A stretch of 44,832 nucleotides of DNA from an uncultured Pseudomonadota bacterium (GCA_937983055.1 CALJLA010000083.1:1-44832); one strand, 5' to 3'. Counted from the stretch's first letter, positions 12,801 through 27,800 are shown. The notes: generated from the sequence alone by a model not told the origin. A program made the numbers and translations.

Positions 12801-15800
12801 CAGCTGGAACCTGTCCGGTCCGCGCGGGGTCGCCGGCAGCGGGGGGTTCCAGAACGTCGATTCCTGGGACGGCAACCCGGTGTTCGACCTGGTGGCGGGC
12901 GACTACGTGCTCACCCTCGATGCGAGCGGCGCGGCCACCCCGGGCTACGCCTTCCGGCTGCTGGATCTGGCGAGCGCCACCGCGATCGTGCCGGGCACGG
13001 CGGTGAGCGGACAGCTTAACCCCGGCAACGAGACCGACCTGTACCGATTCACCGCCGCGGCGGGCGAGCGCTTCTACTTCGACATGCGCTCGATGCAGAA
13101 CGGCGACGGCACCTGGCGGCTGATCGGGCCGCACGGCAACCAGCTCTTCCAGCAGAGCCTGGGCAGCGATGTCGACGCGACCACGCTGCCGGTGGCCGGC
13201 ACCTACACCCTGCTCATCGAAGGCCGCCGATACAACAGCGCGCCCAATGGCTACCAGTTCACGGTGCATGACGTCACGCCCGCCGCGCCGGTGCGGATCA
13301 CCGATCTTGAGATTCGGCCAATGCCCGACCTGGTGGTCGAAGGGCTGTCGGTGAGCGCGGCCGGGGTAGTCGAGTCGGGCGCGACGATCACCGTGGTCTG
13401 GCAGGTGCGCAACGACGGTGGGCGCGAGGCGACGGTGAGCTGGCGAGACCGCGTGCTGGTGCGCAACGAAACCACTGGCGAGATCATTGCCAGCATCTTT
13501 GCCGATTACGATGCAGCTTCCGCCGGGCCTCTGACGCCCGGCGGGACGGTCCTGCACTCGGTGGACATCGTGCTGCCGGAAGGGCCGCGCGGCGCCGGTA
13601 ACCTGCGGATCAGCGTCACCACCGATGTCGACAATGCGGTGGCCGAGGCAAATGCCGCCGGCAGCGGAGAGTCGAACAACACAAGCGTTGCGGTGGTGGC
13701 CTCGTTGTTGGCGCCTTACCCGGACCTGGTGGCCGGCAGCCTCAGGGTCGAGCCGCCCGGCGGCTGGGCACCGGGCAGCCTCGTCACCCTGCACTGGCGC
13801 GTGGAGAACATCGGCACGCGCGAGACCGCAAACGCATGGGCCGAGACGATCCAGGTGCGAAATCTCGTCACCGGCCAGAGCGTGCTGGTGCGCACGCTGG
13901 ACTACGACCCGTCGCTGCCGGGGAACGGGCCGATCGACCCGGGCGGGGCGCGCGATCGCTCGACCACCTTCACCTGGCCCGCCGGCGGCATTGGCGAGGG
14001 GCGCTTCGAGTTCAGCGTCTCCGAGGACAGCGCCAGCGTCGTCACCGAGTACAACCAGCAGGGCACCGCCGAGACCAACAATACTGCACTGCTGACCGTC
14101 GTCTCGGCCTCCGACCTGCAGATTGCGAATCTGCGGCTCGATGCGGGTCCGGTGCAGGCCGGCACCACCGTCACCGTGAGGTGGGACACGCTGAACACCG
14201 GCGCGCGTCCGGTCGTCAACGCGTTCACCGACCGTGTGCAGGTGAGCAATGCCGCGACCGGCGAGCTCTTGGTGAACGCCACGGTCGCCCACGATCCGGC
14301 CCTGGATGGTCCGCTGGACGCGGGCGCCGCGCGCGAACGGTCGTATGTGTTCCAGTTGCCCGAAGGCAGCCGCGGCGCCGGCCTGCTGCGCATTACCGTC
14401 ACTGCCGATGCCAACACCGCCGGCAGCGGATCGGTCAGCGAAACCAACGCCGCCGGCACCGGGGAATCGAACAACAGTGCGCAGATCGAGGTGCAGTCTA
14501 GCCCCGCGCCGTACGCCGATCTCTCGGTCACCGCGTTGTCCGCCCCCGCCAGCGGACGCGGCGGAACCAGCATCGACGTCACCTGGACGGTGACCAATGC
14601 CGGGCCAGTGGCGGCCGCCGGATCGTGGGTGGATCGCGTGCTGCTGTCGCGCGACGCGGTCGCCGGCAACGCCGACGACAGGGTGCTGGGCGAAGTGACG
14701 CGCAGCGGACCACTGGCCTCGGGCGCGAGCTACGATGCGCAGGCCAGCGTGCTGCTGCCGACGCAACTCGAGGGCGGGTATCACCTGTTCGTGCTGACCG
14801 ATGCCGGCAAGAGCGTGCTCGAGCCGGACACCCGCGCCAACAATACTTCGGCCCCGCGGGCGATCGACCTGGCCACGCCGTATGCCGATCTGGCGATCGA
14901 AGCGGTGATCGCGCCGAGCGCCGCGCAGTCTGGCGAGCGCGTGGAGGTCATCTGGCGTGTGCGCAATATTGGCGATACGGCCACCGACGTTGCCGCGTGG
15001 AAGGACCGCGTCTACCTGTCCGCCGACGATGTTCTCGACACCACCGATGCGGTGCTGACCGACGTGCAGCGCAGCGGGGCGCTGACGCCCGGCGCAACCT
15101 ATACCGTGCGTGCCATGGTGACGCTGCCGGAGGGCATTTCCGGCAACTTCCGCTTCATCGTGGCGAGCGACGTCGAGGGCGCTGTGTACGAGAAGGGGCT
15201 GACCGGCAACAACCGTGGCCTGGCGCTGTCGGCCACGTCGATCAGCCTCTCGCCGGCGCCCGACCTGTCGGTGACCTCGGTGACGGTGCCGCCGACCGCG
15301 CTCGCCGGCGAGGCGCATACCGTTTCCTGGACGGTCACCAATACCGGCGAGGCGGTCGCCCGCGCGCCGTGGACCGACCGGGTTTACCTGTCCCGGGCCG
15401 GCGGTACTGCGGCGGCCACGCTGCTCGCGTCGGTCGCGCGCAGCGCTGATCTTGCCGCCGGCGCGAGCTACTCCGCTAGCGCCAGCGTTGCGATGCCCGG
15501 CTTCGACGATGGCGACTACCAGATCATCGTCGTGTCGGATGCCCTCGGGCAGGTGTTCGAACAGGGCCGGGAGGTCAACAATTACTCGGCACCCGCGACA
15601 GTCGCGCTCGTTCACCGCGACCTGGTTGCGCGCTCGGTGAGCGCGCCAGCGGTCGCGATTTCCGGCGACTCGATCCTTGTCTCCTGGGCGGTCGCGAACG
15701 AGGGCAGCGCTGGAATCGAGGGAAGTTGGACCGACCGCATCTATCTGTCGCGCGACGCGCTGTTCGATGGCGCGGACCGTCTGCTGGGCGAGCAAACGAT

Positions 15801-18800
15801 TACCGGTCCGCTCGTCCCCGGTGCCGCCTACGACGTGACGCTTCAGGTCGGGCTGCCGATCGACGTGTCGGGCAGTTGGTTCGTGCTCCTGCGCAGCGAT
15901 TCCGGCAATACGGTAAGCGAACTCAACGCCGAGTCGAATAATGTGGCCGCGACGCCGATCGACGTGCAGCTCGCCCCATACGCCGATCTCGAGGTGTCGG
16001 CGGTCAGCGCCCCGACGCTCACCATCGCCGATCCGGCGCGGGTGACCGTCGGCTGGACGGTAACCAACGTCGGCACCGGCGCCGGGCGAACCGGCTCGTG
16101 GACCGACGCGATCGTTGCGTCGGTCGATGCCATCGCCGGCAACGGAGACGACATCTTGCTCGCCGAGTTCGCGCGCCCGGGCGCACTCGCTGTGGGAGAG
16201 TCCTACTCGCGCAGCGAGACGATCCTTCTGCCGCCGGCGTTCACCGGGCGCTACACGTTGTTCGTGCGCAGCGACGCGCGCGGGGAAGTGTTCGAGAACG
16301 ATCTCGAAAGCAACAACGCAGCCGCGGCGCCGCAGCCGTTCGATGTAATGGTGCGCCCGTACGCGGACCTAGAAGTGGTCCAGGCCAGCACCGATGCTGG
16401 CGCACAGTCCGGCGGGTCGTTCCGCGCGAGCTGGCGGGTGGAGAACAACGGCATCGGCAACACCGACCAGTTCCGCTGGTACGACACGGTGCTAGTGACG
16501 CGTGACGCCGAAGGGCGCAACGTGGTGGTCAGCCAGTCCTTTGAACATCTCGGCGCGCTGTCGCCTTCGTTCGGCTACGATCGTAGCGCTATCTTGAATC
16601 TGCCGAACGGGCTGTCGGGCGATTTCCACGTCTTTGTGCGCACCGGCGGGCCGTTCGAGTTCGTTTATACCGACAACAACACCGCCTATGCCGGGACGCT
16701 GAGCGTCACGCTCGCGCCGAGCCCCGACCTGCGCGTGATCGACATCTCGGCGCCGTCACAGGCGCTCGAAGGTCAAGTGATCGACATCGGCTGGACGGTG
16801 CGCAACGACGGTGGCGCACGCGCGGCGGGCAGCTGGACCGATACCGTTCAGCTGCGCAAGCTCGGCGACCCGGACGCACGCCCCATCGCCTTGGGCAGCT
16901 TCACCTTTACGCAGGGCCTCGACACCAACCAGTTCTACACGCGCACCGAACGCATGCGGCTGCCGGACCGGATCGAGGGCTCGTGGCGTGTGGAGATCAC
17001 CACCAACATCGGCATCGTGCTGTACGAACACGGCGCCGCGGCGGCCAACAACACGACCGGCGACGACGCGGCGCTGCTGCTGTCGCTCAAACCCCGGCCC
17101 GATCTGCAGGTGGCAAGCCTTAGTGGCCCCGACCGGGTCACCGGCGGCGGGACAGTGTCGGTGACGTTCGAGGTGGTCAATCGCGGACCGGTGGACGCCA
17201 ACGGACAATGGTCCGACGCGGTCTATCTGTCGCTCGACAACAAGCGCAGTCCGGACGATGTATTGATCGGGCGCATCGGTAACGCACAGGCGCTGGCGGC
17301 CGATGGCGGCAGCTACTCGCAGTTCAGCGACACGCTGACCATTCCGCTGCGCTTCAGCGGGCAGGGCTATCTGATTGCTGTCGCCGATGTCGACAACGCG
17401 ATCGACGAGCACCCGCGGGATGACAACAACGTGCTGGCGCGGCCGATTTACGTCGATCCATTCCAGCCCGCCGACCTGGTGACGAGCCAGGTCGTTGCGC
17501 CCGATCAGGGCGTATACAGCGGCGAGATCGAGGTCCGCTACCGGGTTACAAACAACGGTTCCAATGCCACCGACCGCGACAGCTGGACCGACGCCATCTG
17601 GCTCGCTCGCGACAAGACGCGGCCGACGCCGGGCGATGCGCCGGCGGGCAACGGCGGCATCCTGCTGGGCACATTTACGCACAACGGGCGCTTGGCGGTG
17701 GGCGAATCGTACGACGCGGTGGTGCGCGTGCGGCTGCCGTCGGTCATCGAGTCGGGCACCTACTACATCACGCCGTGGAGCGACGCCTACGACGCGGTGT
17801 TCGAGTCGAACTTCGTTCAGAACATCAACCCGGACGATCCCACCACGCTCGACAGCAGCAACTACAAGGCGCGGCGCATCGACATTATCGGCAATCCGGT
17901 GCCGCCGCTGCCGGATCTGATCGTTACCCAGGTCACCGCCGATGCGACCGGCTCGGTGGACGCGCCGTTCACCGTGACCTGGACGGTGAAGAACTTCGCC
18001 GAAGGCGTTGCGCCCGGCATCTGGACCGATTCGGTGTTCGTATCGGACGTGGCGGACATGTCGGCGCCCGGCGCGAAGGTCTGGTTGCTTGACTCCTTTA
18101 CGCGACCGAAGGGGCTGCTCTCCAGCGAGTCCTACACGACCAGCCAGTCGTTCACGCTGTCGCCGGCGGTGAAGGGCAGCTACGTGACCGTCATCGCCGA
18201 CACCAATCCGCTCATCGGGATAACCGAGTCCAACGAGAGCAACAACCGGGCGGTGACCACCACCTCGATCGCGCCGCGGGTGTCGGACCTGCGAGTCGTT
18301 TCGGTGACGGGACCCGCGCAGGGAGTCTCCGGCGAGAAGGCGCTGGTCAGCTGGACGGTGGTGAACGACGGCGCAGCGGTGTGGAGCGGCACCCAGGGCT
18401 GGGTCGACGCGGTGTACTTTTCGCCCGACCCGGTGCTGCGTGCGGACCGCATTGTCGCGCTGGGCAACAAGGCGCACGACAACAAGGCCGGGCTCGCGGC
18501 GGGTGCGTCCTACACCGAGACGCTGGAAGTGACGCTGCCGCGCGGCATCGAAGGCCCGTACTACCTCTACGTCGTTACGGATGCGGGCTTTGGCGGAAAC
18601 GGCGCGGTCGATGCCGAAAGCGACCTCAACGCGTATTCGCTGGCGCGCTACCGCGGGCAGGTGTTCGAAGCCGGGCCGTTGCAGGACCACCCGCGGGTGG
18701 CGAACAACCGCGGGGTGACGTCGATCCCGGTGCAGTACCGCGAGCCGGACCTGGTGATCTCGGCGCTTGCCACGCCGGTGGACCCGGTGAGCTCCGGCGA

Positions 18801-21800
18801 CCTGATGAACGTGAGCTTCACCGTCACCAACCAGGGCAACCGTGACACGCGCGAGGCCGGCTGGTCGGACCGCGTCTACCTGTCGCGCGATCCCTCGCTC
18901 GATCCCGGCGACCTGCAGGTCGGCGACTTCCTGCGCTTCGGGGCGCTGGCCGCCGGCGCGAGCTACACGCAGTCGTTCCAGGTGCGGTTGCCCGACGGCG
19001 TGTCCGGCCAGTGGTACGTCATTGCCTTCACCGATTCGGACGTCTTCGGGGTAATCCCCGCCGGGTCGGCGAGCGCGGCCGAACTGTCCCGCATCGGGCT
19101 GTCGCGCGACGCCGTGCCGGAGTTCCGCGGCGAAGGCAACAACGTCACGGTCAGCCCGATCGACATCGTTCTGCGCCCGTCCGCCAATCTGCAAGTCACG
19201 CGCGTCGAAGCGCCGCAGCGGATGGTCGCAGGGCAGTTCCTCGATGTGAGCTACACGGTGACGAATACCGGCGCCGGCGCCACGCCCGCGACGCAGTCCG
19301 TCTGGCAGGACAGCATCTATCTGTCCGCCGATCCGCTGCTGGACATGAACGCTGACCGCTTCCTGGAAACCGTGACCCGCACCGGCGCGCTTGCGGCAGG
19401 GGAGAGCTACGACGTTTCGCGCAGCATCCGCCTGACGTCGGACCTGGTCGGGCCGTATTACGTGTTCGTGGTCACCGATCCCCTCGCCCGCGGGGATGCA
19501 CGCGGGCGCGTGTACGAAGGCGCGAACGAATCGGACAACACCCGACCCTCGGCTCAGCCGGTGCTGATCGAGCTGCCGCCGCCTTCGGACCTGGTGGTGG
19601 ACCGCGTCGATGTGCCGTTCGGCGGCACGGTCAACGGACCGGTGCAGATCAGCTACGTGGTGCGTAACGCCGGCGTTAATGCGGCACAGGGCAGCTGGAC
19701 CGACGCGGTGTATCTCTCGAGCGACGCCGGCTGGGATCTCGGCGACCGCCTCCTCGGACGCGTGACCCACGGCGGAGGGCTCGGCATCCAGTCGACCTAT
19801 ACCGGTACCCTGAACGTTGCGCTGCCGCCGGTGAAGGAAGGGCAGTACCGGATCATCGTGCGGCCGGACATCTACAACGAGGTCTACGAGGCCGAGAACG
19901 AGCGCAACAATGCGCGGGCGTCGGCCGACGTGCTGTCGGTGAGCGTGCCGGCCCTGCAGCTTGGCGTGCCGCTCGCGTTCACGCTGTCCGAAGGCGAAAC
20001 GAGGCTCTATCGGGTGTCGGTGGCGGCGGGCGAGACGCTTCGGGTAACCCTCGACTCCAGCTCGACATCCTCGGCGAACGAGCTGTACCTGCGCTACGGC
20101 GAGGTGCCGAGCTCCGCCGCCTTCGATGCCGCCTACGAGTCGCCGCTGCAGCCCGACCAGGTGGCGCGCGTCCCCACCACGCAGGCCGGCGACTACTACG
20201 TCCTGGTGCGCGGCAACGCGGCGTCCAGCGCCAACGTCCCGACCACGATCCGGGCGGAGACGCTGCCGTTCCAGATTACCGATGTATACGAGGACCAGGG
20301 CGGCGACAGCCGCTGGGTCACCATGACCATCGAGGGCGCGCGTTTCAGTCCGGACGCGCTGGTGAAACTGGTGCGCCCCGGCATCAACGAAATCGAGCCG
20401 GTGCGCTACCAGGTGATAAATGCCACCCGCATCGTCGCCACCTTCGATTTTCGCGACCAGGAACGCGGCCTGTACGACGTCAAGGTGATCAATCCGGGCG
20501 GCGCCGAGGCGGTGGTCGCCTACCGCTACCTGATCGAGCGCGCGCTGCCGATCGACGCCACCATCGGGCTGAGCGGGCCGCGGGTAGTGCCCGCCGGCAA
20601 CGCCGGGCTGTTCGGCATCTCGCTGCAGAGCCTGACCAATGTCGACACGCCGTACGTGTACTTCGAGTTCGGCGTGTCCGAGATGGGCGAGAACAGCTAC
20701 GTTTACGGGCTGCCGTTCGTCAGCTTCAACTCGAACGTGAGCGGCGCGCCGGAGGGCGTGCGCGGCGACGTGCCTTGGGCGAGCCTCGATTCCGAGGTCA
20801 ACACCTTCGGCTGGGCGATGACGCAAGGCTACACGCTCGATCTCGTCAACGGCGGTTTCGTCGGCATGTCGTTCACCGCGCAGACTTATGCCGGCCTGCT
20901 CGCGATGATCGACAAGGACCCGGAGGCGCTGCGCACGGCGCTGCGCGACGCGCGGCCGTGGTGGGACCCGGCCGACATCGATGCCCAGGTCGAGGCTTTC
21001 CGCCAGCTGGTGGCGCAGAACCCGGACATCCTAATCCCCGGCAAGTGCGTGGTGCCGTTCATCCCCTTCCGCTTCAACGTTTTTGCGGCCGCAACGCCGC
21101 TCACGCGCGCGGAATTCGTGGCGCGGCACACCGCCGAGGCGCTCGAGCTGCGCGAGCGCGTGCTGGCGGACTCGACGGCCACCCTGGCGCTGCGCAATCT
21201 CGCGGCCGACGCCGAGAGCTGGACGCAAAGCTACCTCGCCGCACTGGAGGACGCCGGCCTGCTGCTGCCGGAGGACGAAGCACCGCCGATCCGCACGCAG
21301 CCGAAGGTGGTGTCCACGGTCTCGGTGCTGGCGAGCGGCGTGCTGGTGGGTCCGGCCGGAGGAGCGTACGCGAGTCAAGGCGATCTGCTCGCCTTCTTCG
21401 AGTCGGTGCACCGCTGGTACGGCGACGTGCCCGGCACGCTGGCGCCGATTGCCGGCTACGATCCGCGCGAGTGCCTGGAAAGCGGTCTTCAGGGGACCAT
21501 ACCCATTCCGGCGCTGCCGCAGTTCGCCGACGTCAATCTCGGCACCTCGCGCCCAACGTATTTCGCCGCCTTCGACGTGTTCTCGCCGTTTGGCGGCGGC
21601 GGACGCGACATCTTCTCCTCGACCATCGCCTCCGGCGAGCTCACGCCGCTTCAACTGCAGCAGCTCTTCGATGCGACGGCGCAGGAACGCGCGCTCGCCT
21701 CGATGTCCGGCCCGCAGGCCTACGGCATCGAGCAGTTCGTGCCGGCAGGCGCGCAACTTCCCTACACGATCCGCTTCGGGAACACGTCGGACGCGGGCGG

Positions 21801-24800
21801 CCCGGCGTCCGAGATCCGCATCGTCACCCAGCTCGATCCGACGCTCTCGACGCGTTCGTTCCGCGTCGGCAACATCAAGCTCGGTGACATCAACGTGGTG
21901 GTGCCCGAGGGCCGAGCCAACTTCCAGCAGGACTTCGATTTCCGCAATTCGAAGGGTTTCATCCTGCGCGTGTCGAGCGGCATCGATCCCAATTCCGGCA
22001 TCGCATCCTGGCTGCTGCAGGCGATCGACCCGGACAGCGGCGAAGTGCTGCGCGATCCATCGCGCGGACTGCTCCTTCCGAACAACGCGCAGGGCCGGGG
22101 CGAGGGGTTCGTCAGCTTCGCCGCCACCACCCGGTTCGACGTGCAGACCGGCGAGGATATCCGCGCCTCGGCCCGGGTGATCTTCGACAACGCGGCGCCG
22201 ATCGACACCGCGGAGCTGGTGCACCGCGTCGACGGTGCGGGGCCGGTGACCACGCTGACGGTCACGCCGCTCGGCGCCACCGACTTCGACGTGCGCTGGA
22301 GCGCGGTCGACGAGTCGGGCGGTTCGGGGCTAAAACACACCTCGGTATACGTCTCCAAGAACGGCGGCGCATGGGCGATATGGCTGCGCCAGAGCACCGA
22401 AACGCAGGCGATCTACCAGGGCGAGGCAGGGCAACGCTACGAGTTCCTGGCGGTGTCCACCGACAACGCCGGCAATCGCGAAGTGCCGCAGCAGACCAAG
22501 TCTGTCCCCGACGACGGTTCGCGCCCAAATCTCGGCGGCCTGCCCGGAGTAGGCCAACAGACGATCGACACCGGCGTGCCGCCGGCGCAAAGCACTCAAC
22601 CCTCGACAAACCCTCTGTTCGTCGCTGCGCAGCAAGGCATCCCGGCGGCGACGCCGCAGGCCAAACTCTCGCAGTTCGGCAGCGTACTTGCGCCTTTCTC
22701 GGCCGAAGTGTTCGGCAGCGGCATCGGACAGAGCCATGCAGCGATCGGCCCGCTTGCGCTGCTCGCACGCCCTGACGGCACGATCATCGCGAGCGGGGGC
22801 GGTAATCGCGGTCAACTTTATTTGTTCGACCAAGACGGCGGCAGGGCGACGTCTCCCATCGCTTCCTTCGACCAGCCGATTTTCGATCTGGCTTTCGACC
22901 TTGACGGCCAACTGTGGGCGACCACCGGCGGCGGGCAACTGCTGCAGCTCGACGCGAACGACTTCCATGTCGTCGCCAGCTATGGGGAGAGCATCACTCA
23001 GGCCCTGGCGGTGGATCCGGTCAGCGGACGGCTGTATGTCTCGTCCGGTGACGGCATCGAGATCTTCGATCCACTGTCGCGCACCTTCCGCCATTTCAGC
23101 GACTATCGCGTCGACGATCTGCAGTTTGCGCCTTCCGGCGAGCTGTGGGGCACGAGCTGGCCTGAGCGCGGCACCATCGTCAAGTTTGACTCGCGCGGGC
23201 GGCCTCAGGCGATGGTCAAACTCGACAGCGCCGTCGATTCGATCGCGTTCGGCCGCATCGGCAGCCAACTCGAAGGCCTGCTGTTCATCTCCAGCCATGC
23301 CCCCATCGGCAACGCGCTGGGCGCAAGCCTCGTCATGGTCGATCTGGCCACGCTGCGGCGCGTGGACGTGGCCTCAAGCGGGCCGCAGGCGGAGAGTCTG
23401 CTGGCGCTGGCCGACGGTCGGTTGCTGGTGGCGAATTCGCAGCAGATCGACGTGGTGGCGCCGATTACCGCGCCATCGGTGCTGCGGTCTGATCCGGCAC
23501 CCGGTTCACTCGTGCCGCTTCCGTCCGGAACGATTACTGTCACGTTCGACCGCGATATGTTCACGGGGGGCGCGACAGCGACGGGCTCGGTGCTCGATCC
23601 GGCGAACTACCGGCTCGTTCGGGCCGATGGCACCGCGGTGGTGATCAAGTCCGTGCGATACGACGCCGCATCCCGCACGTCGACGCTCGGATTCGATGCG
23701 CTGGAAGCGGACCACTACCTGCTGACTGTTGACCAGGGCATTCGCTCCACCGGCGGCCTGGCGCTGACTGCGCCCTACGTCGCGGCGTTCACGGCCGTGT
23801 CCGACTTTTCCGCTTTTGTGGACCTCGAGTTCGTCGCGAGTCGGTCCGATCGCGGCAACGGGACCGTGTCATTCGACGTCAAGGTGACCAACCTCACGGA
23901 CTACGAGTTGCGCACGCCGCTCTCCCTGGTGCTCGACCCGTCTCGATACTTCTCCGGCGTGCCAATCGGCGCGTCGCAGTTCGGTGGCGGGCTCTGGTTC
24001 ATCGACATCGGGGACGGTCTCACGGGTGGCGCGCTGGCTCCGGGTGCTTCCACCGTTGCCCGCACCGTGACCCTGTCGAATCCCCAGGGGGAGCGCATTT
24101 CGCTGGGCATTGGCGTGTACGCCTTGCCCTATCCAAACGAGGCTCCTTCCTTCGTGTCCGCTCCGGTCACCGATGTCGTCGCCGGGACTGATTACCGCTA
24201 CCAGGCACGCGCCGAAGATTTCGACGGCGTGAGCATCTCGTATATTCTCATGGCCGGGCCGGATGGCATGACCCTGGACCGCGACACCGGCGTACTCGAC
24301 TGGCGGACAAGTGCCGCCAGCCCTGCCGTCGCGCCGGTGATCCTGCGTGCGTACGATTCGCGCGGCGCGTACGCGACCCAGGCGTTCACCATCGACGTGG
24401 CGGGCGGCAATCGGGTGCCGGTATTCGAAGTGCCCGCGATTCAGCGGCTGAGAGAGGGACAGGCCTTCGTGCTTGGCGTCGGCGCGCTCGATCCGGAAGG
24501 CGCCGCATTGACATACTTTGCGGACCGTCTTCCGGCCGGCTCGGTGTTCGACAGTCAGCGCGCGTTGTTCCAGTGGACCCCCGGATTCGACCAGGCAGGC
24601 CAATATGCTGACGTGCGTTTCTACGTCAGCGACGGGATCAACACCGTGGCGCGCACGGTTACATTCGTCGTCGAGCAGGCCAACGCCGCCCCCATGATCG
24701 CCGGGGTGCCTGACCGAACAGTCCGGCAGGGCGATCCGGTGCGGATTCAGCTTTCCGCAGGTGATTTCGAGGGCGATCCCATTACGTTCTCGAGCCTGAA

Positions 24801-27800
24801 TCTGCCGACCGGAGCCTTGCTCGACCCCAATACCGGGGTTTTCGAGTGGGTGCCGTCCTATACCTACGCGGGCCCGGTTGGCGTGACGTTCCGCGCATCG
24901 GACGGCAAGCTGACGAGCGAGACACGCGCGACCTTTACCGTGCTGAATGTGAACGGCGCCCCTGAGTTCGACCAGCTTGGAAGCTGGACCGTGCTCGAAG
25001 GCGAGACGGTGAGCTTCCGTGCGTTCGCTTTCGATCCGGACAATCCAGATTTCATCCCCCAGGACCGCACCTCGGATGGCACCCTGACGGCGCTGGAAGG
25101 CAGTTTGCCGACCGTGACCTACGCGGTGGCCAGCCTTCCGCCGGGTGCCGGCTTCGATACGGAAACGGCGCGCTTCCAATGGAAACCGTCGTTCACGGAG
25201 GCTGGCACCTACACCGTGCGTTTCATTGCGACCGACGACGGTGACGGCACCGGAACACCGCTTGTCTCGTTCGTCGACGTGCCGATCACGGTCTTGAACG
25301 CCAACCGCCCGCCGGAACTCACCGCGCTGAACAACGTGAGCGCGAGCCGGGGTGAAATCGTCGAGGTGCAGTTTACCGCCATAGATCCGGACGGCAATCC
25401 GTTGGTCATTTCCGCCCAAGGCCTGCCGCGCTTCGCGTCGCTGGTCGACGGGGGCGGCGGCAACTGGGTGCTCAAGCTGCAGCCGGGCGACCAGGATCGC
25501 GGCAACTATGTGGTGACGCTGTTGGCCACCGACGACGGCGACGGTGGCGGTGCCAAGGCGGCGCTCACCACCAGCCGTACGTTCGTGGTTACTGCAAACT
25601 CGCTGTCCGAAGCGCCGGTGCTTGCGCCGGTGGGCGACAAGGTGGTGCTGATCGGACAAACGCTGGTCGTAGAGCTGCGGGCGTCCGATCTCGACCAGGA
25701 CCCGCTGGCGTTCTCCGGTTCGGGACTGCCGCCCGGCGCCGTGGTCGAGGCACTGCCGGGTTACGGCAATGCGGTGCTGCGCTGGACGCCCGCGGTCGCG
25801 GGCAGCGTCGACATCACGCTTCGCGTTGCCGACAACGGCAACAACGGGGCAGGCCCTGTCGGAGAGGCGACCGAAACCATCCGCGTCGTCGCCCGCGCCA
25901 GCAACGCCGCTCCGTTGCTCCTGCCGCTGGGCAATCGCTATGTCCAGGAAGGGCAGCGCCTGGAAATCGCCCTGTCGGCGATCGACGGTGACGGCGACCG
26001 GTTGACGTACTTCGCGAACAATCTGCCGCCCGGCGCCAGCTTCGACGCGCGCACCGGCCTGTTCGCCTGGACACCAACCTACTTCGACGCGGGTCGCTAC
26101 TCCGGTATCGAATTTGGCGTGAGCGACGGCGCAGCGGCGAGCAGCGAACGCATCGCGATCGACGTGCTGCAGACCAATCGTGCGCCATTTATCGCCGGTA
26201 TTCCACTGATCGGCGGCCAGGAAAACCGCCTCCTTCAGTTTTCACTGGTGGGGTCCGATCCAGATGGTGATGCATTCGTCTACTCGCTGGTCGGTGGCAA
26301 CCAGCCTGGCGTGTTCTTCGACCCGGTCAGAGGGCGCTTCGAATGGACGCCGGACTACGACCAGGCTGGCGATTACAGCTTCCGGTTCGAGGCCAGGGAT
26401 CTCGGCGGCCTGACCGACGCGCTTGACGTGCAGGTGCGCATCGCGGATGTCAACCGCGCGCCGGTTATCACGCTTACCAACCGGCTGGCGCAGCTCGGTG
26501 AGCGGCTCGCCTTCAGCATTCTCGGCAGCGATCCCGATACCGGCGAAACGCTGCGCTTCTCGGCAAAGGGACTGCCTGAAGGAGCCACCCTCGACCCGGT
26601 TACCGGCGAATTCGCCTGGACTCCGGGGCCCGGACAGTCGGGCGACTTTCTGGTGCAGGTACAAATCAGCGACGGCAAGACCGTCAGCACTCGGCCGCTG
26701 GTAATCCGCGCCGCCTTGCAGCCGCAGCAGCCGCTTGTTTCGCTGGAGCTGACCCCCTCGTTTCCGTCCGTGCCTGGACAGGTGGTGACGGCGACCGTGC
26801 TCGCCGAAGCATTTTCAGCGATTGCGTCCAAGCGTCTCACCCTGGACGGCGTCGAACTGGAACTCGACGCGCGCGGCCGCGCCACGATTGCGACCGCCGG
26901 CCCGGGGCGCTATGTCCTGGTGGCGGAGGCCACTGATCTCGACGGATTCACCGGGCGCATGGAGAAGGTGCTTCGGGTGCGCGATCCGGCCGACACTGCC
27001 GCGCCGATCGTATTGTTCAATGCCGGCATCAACGGCAGCAGGATTGCCGGGCTACAGGCGATTTCCGGTGAGGTCGCCGACAGCAACCTGGATGCCTGGA
27101 CGCTTGCGATCAGCCGCGCGCACTCGGAAGACTTCGTTACGCTCGCAGCCGGCGCAAGCACCGTCACCGGCGTACTTGCGTCCCTCGATCCGGGCCGCTT
27201 CGAGAACGGATTTTACCGCCTGCGCCTGTCGGCGACCGACGTTGCCGGGCGCAGCGCCGAGACCATCGCAGAGATCGAAATCGCCAGCACCGCGAAAGAC
27301 GCCCGCTATACGACCGCGGTGACTGATCTCGGCGTAGCAGTCGCCGGCAAGACGCTCGAGTTGGTGCGCCGCTACGACTCGCTGACCGCGAACGAGTCGA
27401 TGGCATTCGGCCACGGATGGGCACTGGCGTTGCGCGATGCGCGAATCGAGACCAACGTGCCGCTGACCGGCGCGGAATCGTCCGGGGTATACAAGCCACT
27501 GCAAGCCGGGTCACGTCTGTACGTGACGGCACCCACCGGCGAACGGCTGGGGTTCACCTTCGCGCCCGAGGCCGTCGCCGGCAACGGGTTCGGCTACTTC
27601 GTGCCGAAATGGGTGGCCGATTCGGGGACCAGCTGGCGCCTTGAATCGGCCGAGATGAACCTGCAGCGCGGAGCCGGGCGCTTCTATGCGCTGGCCGACG
27701 GCACCCCCTACAACCCGGCCTCGCTCGCCGCCGAGCGCGCCCAGTACACGCTGATTGCGGCCGACGGTACGCGCTACTCGCTCTCGGCGCAGCGCGGTGT

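Noticed and set aside
7663..13261. Transposon or composite element bounded by the 1,813-bp repeats
   Set aside because: The repeats are coding, in frame and contain no transposase or terminal inverted repeats; the segment between them is ordinary repeat-protein sequence.
10198..15795. A 1,865-codon open frame on the minus strand, with another of 1,356 codons at 16756-20826 and 711 codons at 7474-9609
   Set aside because: These lie opposite the giant gene and translate to His/Arg/Ala-rich text with no domain pattern. Long antisense frames are expected in high-GC repetitive coding DNA.
13321..19950. CRISPR-like periodicity
   Set aside because: The period of about 390 bp comes from protein repeats with diverged DNA, not from short identical repeats with spacers.
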